Positions 21,976-33,327 of a stretch of 64,000 nucleotides of DNA are shown piece after piece. How positions within the stretch are numbered: position 1 is the stretch's first letter; every line of letters starts with the position of its first letter. Source of the stretch: Hemileia vastatrix (taxonomy: Eukaryota > Basidiomycota > Pucciniomycetes > Pucciniales > Zaghouaniaceae); NCBI GenBank assembly GCA_030280995.1, contig JASXTE010000005.1:28874501-28938500 (forward strand). The letters are read 5' to 3'. The position numbers and the translations under genes are program-made. The notes beneath the pieces were generated by a model, which worked only from the letters and a program-made list of their open reading frames with translations, was not told the origin of the DNA and did no database searches.

Positions 21976-22600
21976 CTTTTTTACTCCCTCTCAAGAATAC
22001 CCCACCCTTTTCCCTTTGAAATATTTCTTTATCCTCAACTCATCTTTCTCCCCAACCTTTTCACTCCCTTTCTTATCATTTTTAAACCCTATCCACATTT
22101 AACTCTCCTCTCCATTCCTCCCTACCCCTGTCCACTCCTCTCCTTCCAGTTTGCTTACCTCCCCATTTCTCCCTAACACTTTATTTTTATTTAAAGAAAT
22201 AGTAACTGAGTTGAAAGGAAAGAAATTGGGGGTCAAGGATTGTGGAAGCAAGGTAAAGGGGAGGAATGGGGCTACAAGGGCTGGGGAGGCTGAAGAGAGG
22301 GGTGAGGAAGGGTATATGGGGTAGCAAAAAGGTTGGGAAAGAGTTGGAAGGGAAGATTAAGGGTTCTGAGGCATTTTGGATGAAGAAAAGTGTCGGGGTG
22401 AGGTTGAGAGGGGTGAAATGGGGATCAAAAGAGAATTGCATACAATTTGGCTGGGAGGATAGCAAAAGGGGTGGGGAGGGAAGACAAGCATGTGTTGATA
22501 GAGTTGAAAGGGATGGAGATTGGTGCAAACAGAGTGGGAACTTATGAGGATGAACTCTGTTCTTTGGGCAAAGAACAGAGTTCACTTCCGTAAAATATTA
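21976..22600. repeat. Pyrimidine-rich then purine-rich block with a perfect hairpin
   Basis: 21980-22190 is C/T-rich and 22200-22545 is G/A-rich, so the two halves are quasi-complementary. At 22552-22583 is a perfect hairpin: GAACTCTGTTCTTT, loop GGGC, AAAGAACAGAGTTC. A related hairpin and block occur at 30974-32320 inside another CACTA-like copy. The 132-codon minus ORF and 93-codon plus ORF here are products of composition bias. Confidence 0.75.
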
Positions 22601-22975
22601 GCTGAAACATAGTTTTCAATTCTGTAAAAACAGTTGTAGGTAAGAGAAAATGTCACTGATTTTTCTTATATTTAATCTGAAAGTTTTTAATAAAATTATT
22701 GAGTTTAAGAATTGTGATATTTTTAAATAATTTTTATTGATCAACTTAATTTAATAAAGTATTATTTAACTAAGTTGCTTCAAAAAATACTGTTCATTGA
22801 GTAGAATCATGGAACAATTTTTTCTGGCTTCCATTCAGTTATCCTCACAATTTCACTATGTTTTCAATATAGATTCATTATTATTTGTGTGATACTTCAA
22901 GTGAAATTTCAGTATTACTTTGGTCTGAGTTCCATCTGATTTTGATCTGACTTCAAGTTGAGGACTTGCTAGAAA
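22601..22975. other. AT-rich CACTA-like interior, no gene seen
   Basis: Noncoding. Ends with GAGTTCCATCTGATTTTGAT and related TCTGA/GTTC repeats typical of the subterminal region of this element family in reverse orientation. Confidence 0.5.
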
Positions 22976-22998
22976 GTCCCCCCAAATATTGTGTGGTG

Positions 22999-24083
22999 AA
23001 AGGACAAAAAAAATAAGAAAAACAAATTACAAAGAAGAGAAAAAAGATTTACCTACCTAAAAAAAGGAGAGCCAATGTAAATCAAATAAAATAAAAAACA
23101 AATTAAAAATAAGGAAAAGAAAGATTTACTTACTAAAAAAATAGGAGAGCCAAATAAAAAAGGAAATAGTAACAATAGAGAATTAAAAATAAGCAAAAAT
23201 AGATTTACTTTCTAAAAAAAACAGGAGAGCCAAAGTAGATATGAAAGAAAAGGAAATAGTAAGCCAATGGAGAAAATATTAGCAAGAAAATTTTAATTTT
23301 TTTTTGTTAATATTTCCTTTTCCTTCAGCTCTCCTTTGGCTCTCCTAATTTTTTAGCAAGTAAGTTTTTTTTCTCTTATTTTCAATTTGCTTTTGTACTA
23401 TTTCCTTTTTTCTTTGGCTCTCCTATTTTATTTACTAAGTAAATCTTTTTTTCTCTATTTTTAATTTTTTTTTCTTTTTTTTGGTCTACATTGGCTCTCC
23501 CTTTTTTTTAGGTAGGTAAATCTTTTTTTTCTGATCTCTGTTATTTGTTTTTTGTAATTTTTTGTCCTTTGGCTCTCCCTTTTTTTACTAGATTTTTTTT
23601 TTCTTACTATTTCATTTTTGTTTGGGTCTCCCTTTTTTTTAGTAGGTAAATATTTTCTTTCTTTTATTTCAAATTTATTTTTCTTACTAATTTTTTTCCT
23701 TTAGCTAACTCTTGATTTTGAGTTTCTAAAATATTACTATCTGTGTTTTCCAGGAGATACCCAGGGTGTTTTTGGGTAAGGTAAGGGTAAGTAATTTTTT
23801 TTTTTGGAAAAGATGAAAAACTACCACAATATACTAAGAGTGACGAATATTGGCATCAGGTGGCCCCTTGAAACATGAATGGACAGTGGAAAATCCACTG
23901 GCCTTAGAGGTTTTCCTTGCAATATATAAGAAGGGTTGTTCTGCAGAGAACTCCCTCCTTATACCATGTAGTTAAAATATGATATAATTTATATTTTATA
24001 TTATATTTAAATATATTCTATTTATATTAATTATATTATATTATATAACAACATCAAAATTTCAAAATTTTTACATTACTATT
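22999..24083. repeat. Foldback left arm (inner part), centre and right arm
   Basis: 23030-23290 holds about four purine-rich subrepeats with GGAGAGCCAA; 23300-23700 holds the pyrimidine-rich complement with TTGGCTCTCC. The outer right arm (23700-23955) mirrors 7650-7920. The symmetry axis is close to 23291. Confidence 0.8.
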
Positions 24084-26741
24084 CACCACACAATATTTGG
24101 GGAGAGGGACTTGCTAGCAAGTCCTTAATATGAAGTTAGATGGAACTCAGATAGAGCTTTTCATGATTGATGGATGAATATATACTGAAATCTTGGTGAA
24201 AATTAAATGAAAACTGGATAGAAATAAGTACACTAAGAATTTATGAATCTGCTTAATCTACATTATTCCTGAATAAAGTATATTTGGATTATTTATTTGA
24301 GTTCTATCTTCAAAAAAATACATAAAATTTATTTTTTTAATAATCATTATTTTTGATTTTTTCAATAATTTAAGAAGGAAATTTTTAACAATTATAATTA
24401 TCAACAAGTTTCATTTTTATAGCACATATGTGTTTTTTAAAGGCTCACAAAAGTAATATTATGAATAAAAATATATAAGGTGAAGTTTTTTTTTATCTCA
24501 TATATAAATTTTAAGATTATAAAATATTATTTCTTGAATTTGAATAAATTAAATTATCAATACATTTAACCATTAGAACTCTAAAATTTTTGATTCTAGC
24601 AATTGGTAAAAGTGCACAAAACCACAAAGAAAAAGAAAAAGCAATGTGTTATTAGCTAATTTTTTACTAAAAGAAGCACCCTTCTAGTTTCATTGCACCA
24701 ATAATAAATAAATGAAAAATATCTGATTTGATATTTTAAAGTAATTTCAATTGTGTAAATAGTATATTGTAATAATTTTGTTGTAATTTGTAAATTCAAG
24801 AAAAAAGAAAAAGAGTAGGGTAATTAATTTCAGCCTTTTTATATTTATAGTGATTCCTCAACTACCAAATCAATATATATGATATCATAATTAAATACAA
24901 TAAATATCTGGAATTCTAAGCTTCTTGAATTTTTTTCATTAATATTCTGAAGAATCTATCAAGTCAGAAAATGAATCTCATAGAATCGGAGAAATAAATC
25001 ACTAATCAGTGAATTTCTAATTTTGAGAAAACATACAACTCAAAAAACCTTTAATTTTGAATTATAAATTAAGATAAGACAATAATTATTTCTTAAAATT
25101 TTAAATTAAATTCTATTATGTTCATGAATACTATTTTTGTGGATAAAAATAGTGTACACCTGGAAATTTTAACTACAAATTATAGATAGTGTTTATATAT
25201 GAAAAGAGGTGATTCAAGGCTCAATTTTAGGCTATATGATTTTTAAGTCACTCTAATGAAAAGGAAGATTGATTTTATTATAATTTCACCAGTTTTTTTT
25301 ATGAAAACATCACTATGAAATCTGGTTTAAAAATATATACAATAGACAATTTGAGTTATTTTCATAGAAAATGCAAATATTAAAATAAATTTAAAATTAA
25401 AAAAAGTATTTCAAATATTTATTTTGAATAATTTAATATATTATTAGAAAATTTAAAAAGTGTTCAAAGGCACATGTGGAAACACTTGTTTTATGTAATC
25501 AAAAGTTTTCACCAGCATAATTAACAGCTTAAAAAGTACACATAAGTCTCAGGTGAAATAAATGGAAGTTCAAGAAATTTTAGTTTTTTATTAGAAATTA
25601 GATAATCAAATTAATAAGTAATATATTAAATTTTTACAACATTGAACAATTAAATCTATAAATTACATTATATTTGATATTTTTTTACAATAAAAGACTA
25701 CATATATTCTCTTTGGTATATCCCTTATCAAATACTTAAATTAGTATATTACACTACGCAATATAGGGGGTGGACTTGCTAGCAAGTCCTCAACCTGAAC
25801 TCAGATGGAACTTAGATGGAACTCAGACTGAACTCAGACTGAACCCATACTGAACTCTACTTGAACACCCACCTAAAACTGTTCTGCTGAGTGGTGTTCA
25901 TCCCTGATTGTATGGTTCCTTTATCAATAGCTCAATGTGTGTTCAATCTATGGTGAGTTTGGGTCCAAGGTTGCGGACTTGCTAGCAAGTCCGCCCCCCA
26001 TATTGTGTGGTGTTATTAATAAAACCCATACAAACAAGAATTATTTCAACTATTTAGATGAAAAAAGTAAGGGAATTGGCTTATTTTATAATGAAGTTTC
26101 AATTGATAAAAAGCAATTTTCATTTAATATATTAAATATTTTTTCCCCTCAAATTTTCATTAAAACTTAGAAATATGGTTTTTAAAAAAGTAATGCCATT
26201 CTCAGAAGGAATTTTATCATTTATGTTTAAAACAAGAAATTTCCTCTATGAAAGTAGCTAAAACATAAACTTAAAATCAGAAAAATTATCTTATGTAGTA
26301 TAGTTCAAAAAAAAATAAGATGAGTGCTTCCCTTAATTTATAATTTGAAAAATTTTACACTATAATATAGTGAAATTTATATGCATGTTTTTTGAATCAA
26401 AAAAGATTTTAAGATTATTCAAAGGTTTATTTAATTCCAAAAATTCATGTAGCAGTTAACATAAATCCATTTGATCAAGAAATTTACTTTTGTATACCTT
26501 AAAAAATATGACATCAAACTGAAAAATATTAAAAAAAATATCAAATTTTAAGTCAGCTTCAAGAACATTCAGAAACTGGATTACATTGAGAGTTCAATCT
26601 ACGTTCCATCAAAGCTTAGATATAATATTTTTGAAAAATGTATATGTTCATTGACATAAAGTATATTTAGTAATGAAGAGCAGTAAAAAAGTTTATACTC
26701 CTGTTGAATAAATAGTAATATATATTTTGAGACATGTAGTT
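24084..26741 (+). mobile_element. Left part of a second CACTA-like element
   Basis: Starts CACCACACAATATTTGGGG with GGACTTGCTAGCAAGTCC close behind, then GATGGAACTCAGATAG subterminal repeats. Preceded by ATT. The interior is AT-rich and noncoding, and parts align with the 27961 element (the AATCACTA and TAGTGAATTT region near 25000 versus 28925; GAGAGTTCAATCTA near 26590 versus 30286). It contains the 261-bp element below and is cut by the F1 LTR at 26742; no right end is in the window. Confidence 0.65.
25752..26012 (+). mobile_element. Complete 261-bp CACTA-like miniature element
   Basis: Left end CACTACGCAATATAGGGGG, right end CCCCCCATATTGTGTGGTG, each followed inward by the perfect 18-bp palindrome GGACTTGCTAGCAAGTCC. 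Flanked by TTA on both sides (25749-25751 and 26013-26015). It defines the minimal structure of the family: TIR, palindrome, ACTCAGA/TGAACT subterminal repeats. Not coding. Confidence 0.9.
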
Positions 26742-27960
26742 TGTCAGTCAGGCTGTCTCAGGAGCCCAGTAAAATGTTATAATAATTTATTGGAACCATA
26801 AGAGGGAACAAATTTATTTCTTTTATGTATTTAAAATAAAATATTTTATTGTATAATAAAATTATAAAATATCCTATTAATAAGTAAAATAATTACTATA
26901 TTAATTATATTATTAAGTAAATTTTTTATGTACTTACATAAAAAAATATATGCTATATTCTATGAATCATTGCACATTTTTATGTATTTAATATTTATAA
27001 ATTAATAATTAATTATTTATAAGCATATATTATAAGTGTAATGATAAAATTAACTTATAAGGTAATTAAAAATTAATTAATAAAATTTATATATTAAATA
27101 AAACTTTTTATATGATATCATCCATAAATATTGGGCACTTTTTTGACCCTTAATTGTGTCAGAAAAAATTATTAAATAAGTTAAAACACTTCTTTAATAA
27201 AAGGGTATTAAAACTCTCACTTTTAATTAGAAATATCATTAATTTAATAATTTGTTTCATTCAAAATAGTTGTTGCATTAATTAAATTGTTAAAAAATTA
27301 ATTATTTCTGCTTTATACTAGGTTAAATTGATTACATAAATTTTTGCATCAAAATAATTTTATTTGTTTCAATTAAAACACTTAAATCTCACTTTAATGT
27401 CTATTTTGGATTATTTTACTCAAAGGTCTTATTTTTCAGACTTACTTAATTACTCATTATTTAAATTAACTGGTTTAGGAAACTATGGTTTGAAAATTAG
27501 TCTCTTAATCATGGGTTTAATTATTTGTTTCATGTTTTTCTCTAAATATCTATGTTTTACTTAGATTCTTTTATTTTCTTGTTTCACTTTATTAATATTT
27601 TTTATATACTCATTTGTGATGTTTCAGAGGTCCCCTTGGCTCTATTAAGGCCATGGGTAGTCCCCTTTAATGCCATCACTTACATTACTTATTACAATTT
27701 AAACATATTTTAGTATTATTTTGTGTGGCGCTTCTGTCCTCTTAAAATAATTTATAACTAAATTTATTACTTTAATATTTTTAAAAGTTAGTAATTAGTA
27801 TTTAAGCAGAGAAGAATAAAATACTTATTAAATCATAAACCCTATTAAACCACTGCAATTTGTCCTGTCAAAGTTCCTAATTTGCTGTTAAACTCCCTTT
27901 AACATTTCCCTTATTGTTTCCTTTAAGTTCTTCCCCCTTTTTCTTCTTTCTCTTATCCTA

Positions 27961-30900
27961 CACCACGCAATATTTGGGGGGGACTTGCTAGCAAGTCCTC
28001 AACTTGAATTCAGATGGAATTCAGACTGAAATCAGACTGAACTCAGACTGAACTTTACTTTGAACTCATCTTGGGCTCTTAACCAAACATGGATGAGTCT
28101 GTGCTTGAGTAATAGTGAAAGTTTAATAAATAATTTATAGAAATAATAACAAGGGAAGATTAATAATCTGATCCATTCACAGAATTTTTTTCACAAAACT
28201 CATTTTCATTTTCATTTTGAATTTCACCTGATCACTTAAAAGACTGAAAATTATACTATTTATTTCAAAAACATCACTTTTAACCTCTCTAATTATTTTA
28301 TTCTATTTTTTTTGAAAAAATATAAAATAATATCAGTGGTTCTCTTTAATGATAACTCCTTTTAACCAAGAATTTGAAGCTTTTATTTTTTAATTTAAAC
28401 CATATTACCTGATATTTTTTTTTTGTATTTTTATTTTTTCTTATTATGCAATATAATTATTTTAAACTCAATGGAATTATTTAATAAAAATATTGAACCA
28501 TAAAAATTCTCAAGTTTCTATTCTAGAATACTGTGAAAAGACTCATAATTAAGAAAAATAAAAGATAGAAATATGTTTTCATAATTTCTGTTTCAATGAA
28601 GTTCTCTAATATCTTCTTTACACTTAGCACTAATAATTGATAAATTGTTTAATTATATGTCTAGAAAGAAGTATAATTCTTATACAAGTGAATTTTAATC
28701 CAGTTTTTTCCATTTTTGTATGCAAGAAGATGATTAAAATTAAAAGGAAATATCTTTTTGCTCTTTTTTTTTCTATCGAATATTCAACTACTAAGAATTT
28801 TCACAATATTAATTTATTCAATGTAATACACATATGATTTTCTGGAACTCTTCATGATGTATTTCATCAAAATTCAATGTAAATATGGTTATTTGGTAGA
28901 GTAATCTCATGAGTTGAAATAATTAATCACTACTTAGTGAATTTTTCATATGAAAGACTGAAATTCAAGCTAGATGTAAAAATTTAAAGATAATTAAAAC
29001 AAAGTAGTATAAATTTATTTAAACTTTAATTTTAGTACTTGATTTTGCTTCAATGCTGTATTGTGGGATAATTTCAGTGTCAACCTGGGAATAAGCACCA
29101 TATAATTTGAAAAGTGATCTCATGTTAAAAAATGTGCTTCAGGTAGATATTTTGATTGTATTATTGTTCAAGAACTGAATTAAATAGGTAAAAGTGGTAA
29201 TTTTTCATAATTCTATCAGTTTCAAATTAAAAAACTATTATATGATATTCATTTTGTAAAAAAGACACAATAGGTAATTTAGATTATACCCATGTAGAAA
29301 AGCAGCTGTAAAGGCAATCATCTTTTTATTAAAAATAATATTATTCCATGTTTTAAATGAAAAGAAAAAATATTTCAATTCTATGGTTTTGAAAAATAAA
29401 TTAAATGAAACATTTCAGGTATGCTTTTTTAGTCATTAGAATCAAAGTTTTGATGGGAGTAATTCACAACTGAACACTTACACGCAATTGTAAAATTATA
29501 TATATGGGTTCAAGATTTATCAATGATTTATTGGAATTATGATATTTATGCTGATTGGTAGATCTTATATGATGTTTCTATTCAGTTTCTAAGTGTATGA
29601 AAAACAATCCCTTTGATATTTTATTTAAACAGAAGAATTTAAAAATTTTCTTGAAATTGGCCTTATCACAAAGCAATACTGGAATGGTTATATTGTTATA
29701 AAAATTAATTTAAATAGCAATATTTCAAATCTTCATAACAGATTTTAAACTAAACATAAATATTAAAATTTGACTTTTTATAAAAATATATATTGATTTA
29801 AAAGATATTTACTTATTTTTTTTTTTACAAAATGACCAATTTTATCCTGTGAGGCTTCCATTCAACTTAAATGTGTAAGTCTAAAAAATTAATATGATGC
29901 TCTGAATACTCTATATAATGTGTACCTAAGGCAAAAATAATGTTTTTTTGAAGTACTTTAAATCTAAGCAGATGAGCTGATATCTTTTTTATGTAATATA
30001 GTTGTATAAAATTGATTTTTAGGTAGTTTCGTAATACGTAATATGGAAAGAAATCATATCATAATAATATATAATCAACTTAAAACTTTTTTTAATATAA
30101 TATTATCTAAAAATAATTCTTAATATGTACTTATTTTTAGAACTTCAAAGTGTTTAATAAAAATATTTTGATATAAAAATATAATTATTTTTATATTTAA
30201 AAGTAATTAATAAAACTTCTAAAAAAGTATAAATTTTTTCATGGCTTAAATTATTATGAACCACACTTGGAAACAAGATTGCATTGAGAGTTCAATCTAA
30301 GTTCCACCAAAAACATGATAAATAATTTTTTTGAAAATGTATATAGTCATTGAAATGAAAAAAAATTAGTAAAAGAAAGGACTCAGATATTTTATTCTGT
30401 TACTGAATAGATTATCATAAATATATTGAGGTAGATAACTTATTGAAGTTTTTTAAATTTGCAGTTATTACAGTCAATTATCCAGTTATATATAGCAATC
30501 ACAAAACAAGAAATAAGCCTAAATGGTTATATATGTGGATAAATCTTTTCCTCAACCTTTACCCTAATTATTTAATTTAATTCAAAGCTATTTTTAATCT
30601 AACTAACATATTTTACTATTAAATTTAAAAATAAATACAATAAACTCAAAAAATACATAAGTTCAATAGTTTAAAATTTCTTTAAATGTTTTATTCTAGT
30701 TTTTAACTTTTTGCTACAATTTTCCTATTATATTATTTATTTATATCATGTATAGTTATCAAAAGAATTCTGTGAATTATTGTGTAAAAAAGCAAAATAG
30801 TATTTCATTATCAATTATTTTACTATATTACTTTCTTAGTCTTAAAGTGCATTGTAAATCAAAAATATAAAATAAAGACGTATAAACTATAGTTTTAAGT

Positions 30901-32585
30901 TAAAAAATATCAATAAAAAATAATTATCAATCATTTTCCATATCGGCAGAATAGAGCTGTAGATTGAGGGGGTGGACTCTGATGTTCGCCCGAAGAACAA
31001 AGTTCACACTCCATTTTTCACTACCTCAATGGACAACCTCTCAATCTCTCCACACAAATTTTTCTGCTTTTTCATTTCTGTTAATTCTATTACCACTCAC
31101 CACCCTTTTATTGCCCTCCTGATACATTTGCTACACCCTTTAAGCTTCAAAATCTATGTTTAAGCCCTCCTCACTACTCCCCTCCACTCTATTTTCACTT
31201 TTAACACAACTACACCCCTTTTGAAACCTCTCGCTCATCTCCCATTCCCCTCACTCACCCCACTCACCTCCATTAGCCCTCACCAGCCTTTCTCTCACAT
31301 TCTAAAACTATTACTCACCTCCCCAGTTTATTGTCCACATCCCCCAGCTCTCGCTTACCTCCCCTAGCCCTTTCTCACCTTCCCAATCTTTCCAGCCCTT
31401 CACTCACCTCTTCCAGCCTCCCCCAGTCCCTTACTTTGGCTGGAGATGTGAGCGAGGTGCTGTAAAGACTAAGGAAGGCTGGGAGAAGTGAGTGAGAGGC
31501 TTTTATTACCTCCCACAGACTTTCAAAGCCCCTCGCTCACCTCCCCCAGCTTCCCAAGTCCCTTAATTTGGCTGGAGATGTGAGCGAGGTGCTGTAAAGA
31601 CTAAGTAGGGCTGTGAGTAGTAGGTGAGAGGCTTTTATCAACTCTCCTAGCCCTTTAAGGACCCTTGCTCACCTTTTCCAGCCTTCCCGAAGTGGGTTAG
31701 GGGATTTTATCACCTCTCCCAGCCCTGTAAAGCCCCTCTCTCACCTTCCCCAGCCTTCCCCAGTTCCTTTATTTTTCTGGGGGAGGTGAGCGATGAGATT
31801 GAAGAGGTGAAAAGAGTGTTGGGGAGGCATGCAAGGGCTTGGGAAGTAGCCAACTTTTTATAAACTTGAGAATAATTAATATGTATAAATTAGAAATAAC
31901 AAGGAATAAAATTTTGAGGAATTATAACCCATTCCAAGTGGTAAATAATGTAACTAAATACATATTTCAGAATTTGAGTTGCTTGTGTTTACTAAAAAAA
32001 TGTGGCCAATCATTGAAAAAGGAAGATTTTTGTAGGGAAGAAACATGAAAAATGAAAAAAATACAAAGTAAAATAAAACTAAATAATGACAGTGGGCTGG
32101 GAAAGGTGAGTGAGGGTCTGGGGGAGGTGTGAGAAATGTAGAGAAGAGAAGGGAGAGGGGGGGAAGGAGAGGAGAGTTGTTTTCTCACTGTGAAGGAAAG
32201 GAATAGGGAAAATGGGTAAGTAGATGGCAAGTTTAGAAATGAGATAAGGGGGTAGGATAGGAAGTCAGATTGAAGATAAGGGAGAATTAGGGGAGGGAGG
32301 CATCAGATGGAAGTCCCACTTGTAATTCTACCAGGAATCAATTCAGGAAGCAAAAAAAAGCACTAGACATCTAGTGCACACTTTTTTCCTGCTGTGAATA
32401 TTTTTTGAACTATTAATCAACTGTGGTTCAATGAAGGTTCAAATCAGTTTCAAGGTGTTTTCAAAGTAAATTCAATATTTCTTCATGATTGTTTCATCAC
32501 CACCTCAATGTGTGCTGAAAAAGATATGAATTAGGGTTCAAGGTTGCGGACTTGCTAGCAAGTCCGCCCCCCATATTGCATGGTG
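27961..32585 (+). mobile_element. CACTA-like element, 4.6 kb, inserted in the F1 LTR
   Basis: Left end CACCACGCAATATTTGGG then GGACTTGCTAGCAAGTCC; right end the same palindrome then CGCCCCCCATATTGCATGGTG. CTA flanks both ends (27958-27960, 32586-32588), and removing the element restores LTR continuity relative to F2. The interior from 28100 to 30960 is AT-rich with no gene; 30974-32320 holds the hairpin and C/T- and G/A-rich blocks. No transposase is recognisable, so it is non-autonomous despite its length. Confidence 0.88.
30974..32377. repeat. Hairpin, C/T-rich and G/A-rich blocks inside the 27961 element
   Basis: An imperfect hairpin at 30974-31005 (GGACTCTGATGTTCG, CC, CGAAGAACAAAGTTC) relates to the perfect one at 22552-22583. 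C/T-rich DNA with CTCACCTCCCC motifs covers 31130-31750; G/A-rich DNA covers 32090-32310. A ~130-bp unit with GGCTGGAGATGTGAGCGAGG is duplicated at about 31438 and 31569. A separate 8-bp-arm palindrome GCACTAGA-CA-TCTAGTGC sits at 32360-32377. Confidence 0.75.
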
Positions 32586-32890
32586 CTATCTACTTCTTCT
32601 CCTTCTTTTAGAAGACTGGCCAAAAATTGAGGGCCTTTCCAAACAACGACGAAGAATTTTTTTGAAGATTGACTTGACACATGGACCACCTCACGGGAAA
32701 ACTCAATTTTTGCCGCGACCATGTTTTGAACTTGGGTTTAAAACTTTTGGTTTATATAATACTATACTCACATATATTTTAAGGTTTTTTTTTGACCACT
32801 ATAGTAAGTCAACCTTTTCACCTATCAACTCTATTATTTAATTTTTATTGCAATAACAGTGCCTTGGCTATTTTTCTGAGTCACTGAGTG

Positions 32891-33327
32891 TAGGTGATCA
32901 ATAATTTTTAAATAATTTTTATTCCAGTTGACCATAATAGAGTTATTCTCTTAGTCCTAGTAGATCATTATTTTTTTAAAAGAATTACTAAATAAATTTT
33001 TTTATTAAAATGTTGATATTATTGGTTGACCATAATAGTATTCAGTGCTTAGTCTAAATATTACCAAAATTTTTTTTGATATTAATTATTTTTGGTCAAT
33101 TTTTTAAACCTTTTTTTGTTGGTCTCAAAATAGTTATTGTTTATTTTTTTAATAAAATAATTTGTAAATACATATTTTTGGATTACTTTATTATTGTTAG
33201 TTAATTTATAATATTAATTAAAAATTATATTTTTATTTTTTAAATAATTTGAATTTTTTTTATTATTTTGAAAAAATATAAATTTAAATCATTGATCATA
33301 TCTTATTGATTTATGCTCACAGTTTTT
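32891..33327 (+). other. F1 leader between LTR and gag
   Basis: AT-rich, collinear with 44398-44829 of F2. Two copies of TTGACCATAATAG lie at about 32929 and 33028, each followed by a CTTAGTC block. A TTTATGCTCACAG near 33310 resembles a splice acceptor just before the gag ATG. No clear tRNA primer site was found. Confidence 0.5.

Larger units (their letters stand above)
8052..22998 (-). mobile_element. CACTA-like non-autonomous DNA element, split by LTR element B1
   Basis: The left end reads CACCACACAATATGGGGGG followed by ACTTGCTAGCAAGT; the right end is ACTTGCTAGAAAGT followed by CCCCCCAAATATTGTGTGGTG, an inverted match. A 3-bp direct repeat AAA flanks the element (8049-8051 and 22999-23001). 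After removal of B1 it is about 1.9 kb. A CAC-type terminus plus 3-bp target duplication fits the CACTA (En/Spm) superfamily. No transposase is visible. It lies in opposite orientation to the copies at 24084, 25752 and 27961. Confidence 0.75.
7536..24083. mobile_element. Foldback element with long inverted arms, split by nested insertions
   Basis: The left arm (7536-8051, continuing at 22999-23290) is the reverse complement of the right arm (23291-24083). Shared blocks include GGCCAGTGGATTTTCCACTG, CAAGGGGCCACCTGATGCC and ACCCTGGGTATCTCCTGGA, with the same order and spacing in both arms. Near the centre the arms consist of tandem units built on GATTTACCTACCTAAAAAAA and GGAGAGCCAA. Removing the insertion at 8052-22998 (3-bp AAA duplication) restores continuous arm homology. 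No coding capacity is seen. The right arm ends where another CACTA-like element starts at 24084, so the outer border may lie further out. Confidence 0.8.
26742..32890 (+). repeat. F1 5' LTR, split by a CACTA-like insertion
   Basis: The two parts, 26742-27960 and 32586-~32890, together match the LTR at 41321-42892: TGTCAG(T/C)CAGGCT start, GGAGCCCAGTAAA, TATTGGGC(A/G)CTTTTTTGA, the AAGGCC promoter region near 27650, CACATGGACCACC near 32680 and CACTGAGTG end. The element's inner edge is uncertain by a few bases. The TATA-like position reads CTATTAAGG here against CTATATAAAGG in F2. Confidence 0.85.

Noticed and set aside
22187..22585. 132-codon minus-strand ORF rich in Pro, Ser and Leu
   Set aside because: It is explained by the C/T-rich strand, which rarely forms stops; the related block at 31000-31200 encodes something different.
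27364..27564. 66-codon hydrophobic ORF resembling a membrane protein
   Set aside because: It lies within the F1 LTR in T-rich DNA and is not kept in the F2 LTR.
32200..32340. Possible CRISPR-like or satellite repeat in the G/A-rich block
   Set aside because: There is no regular spacing or constant repeat; it is simple purine-rich sequence.
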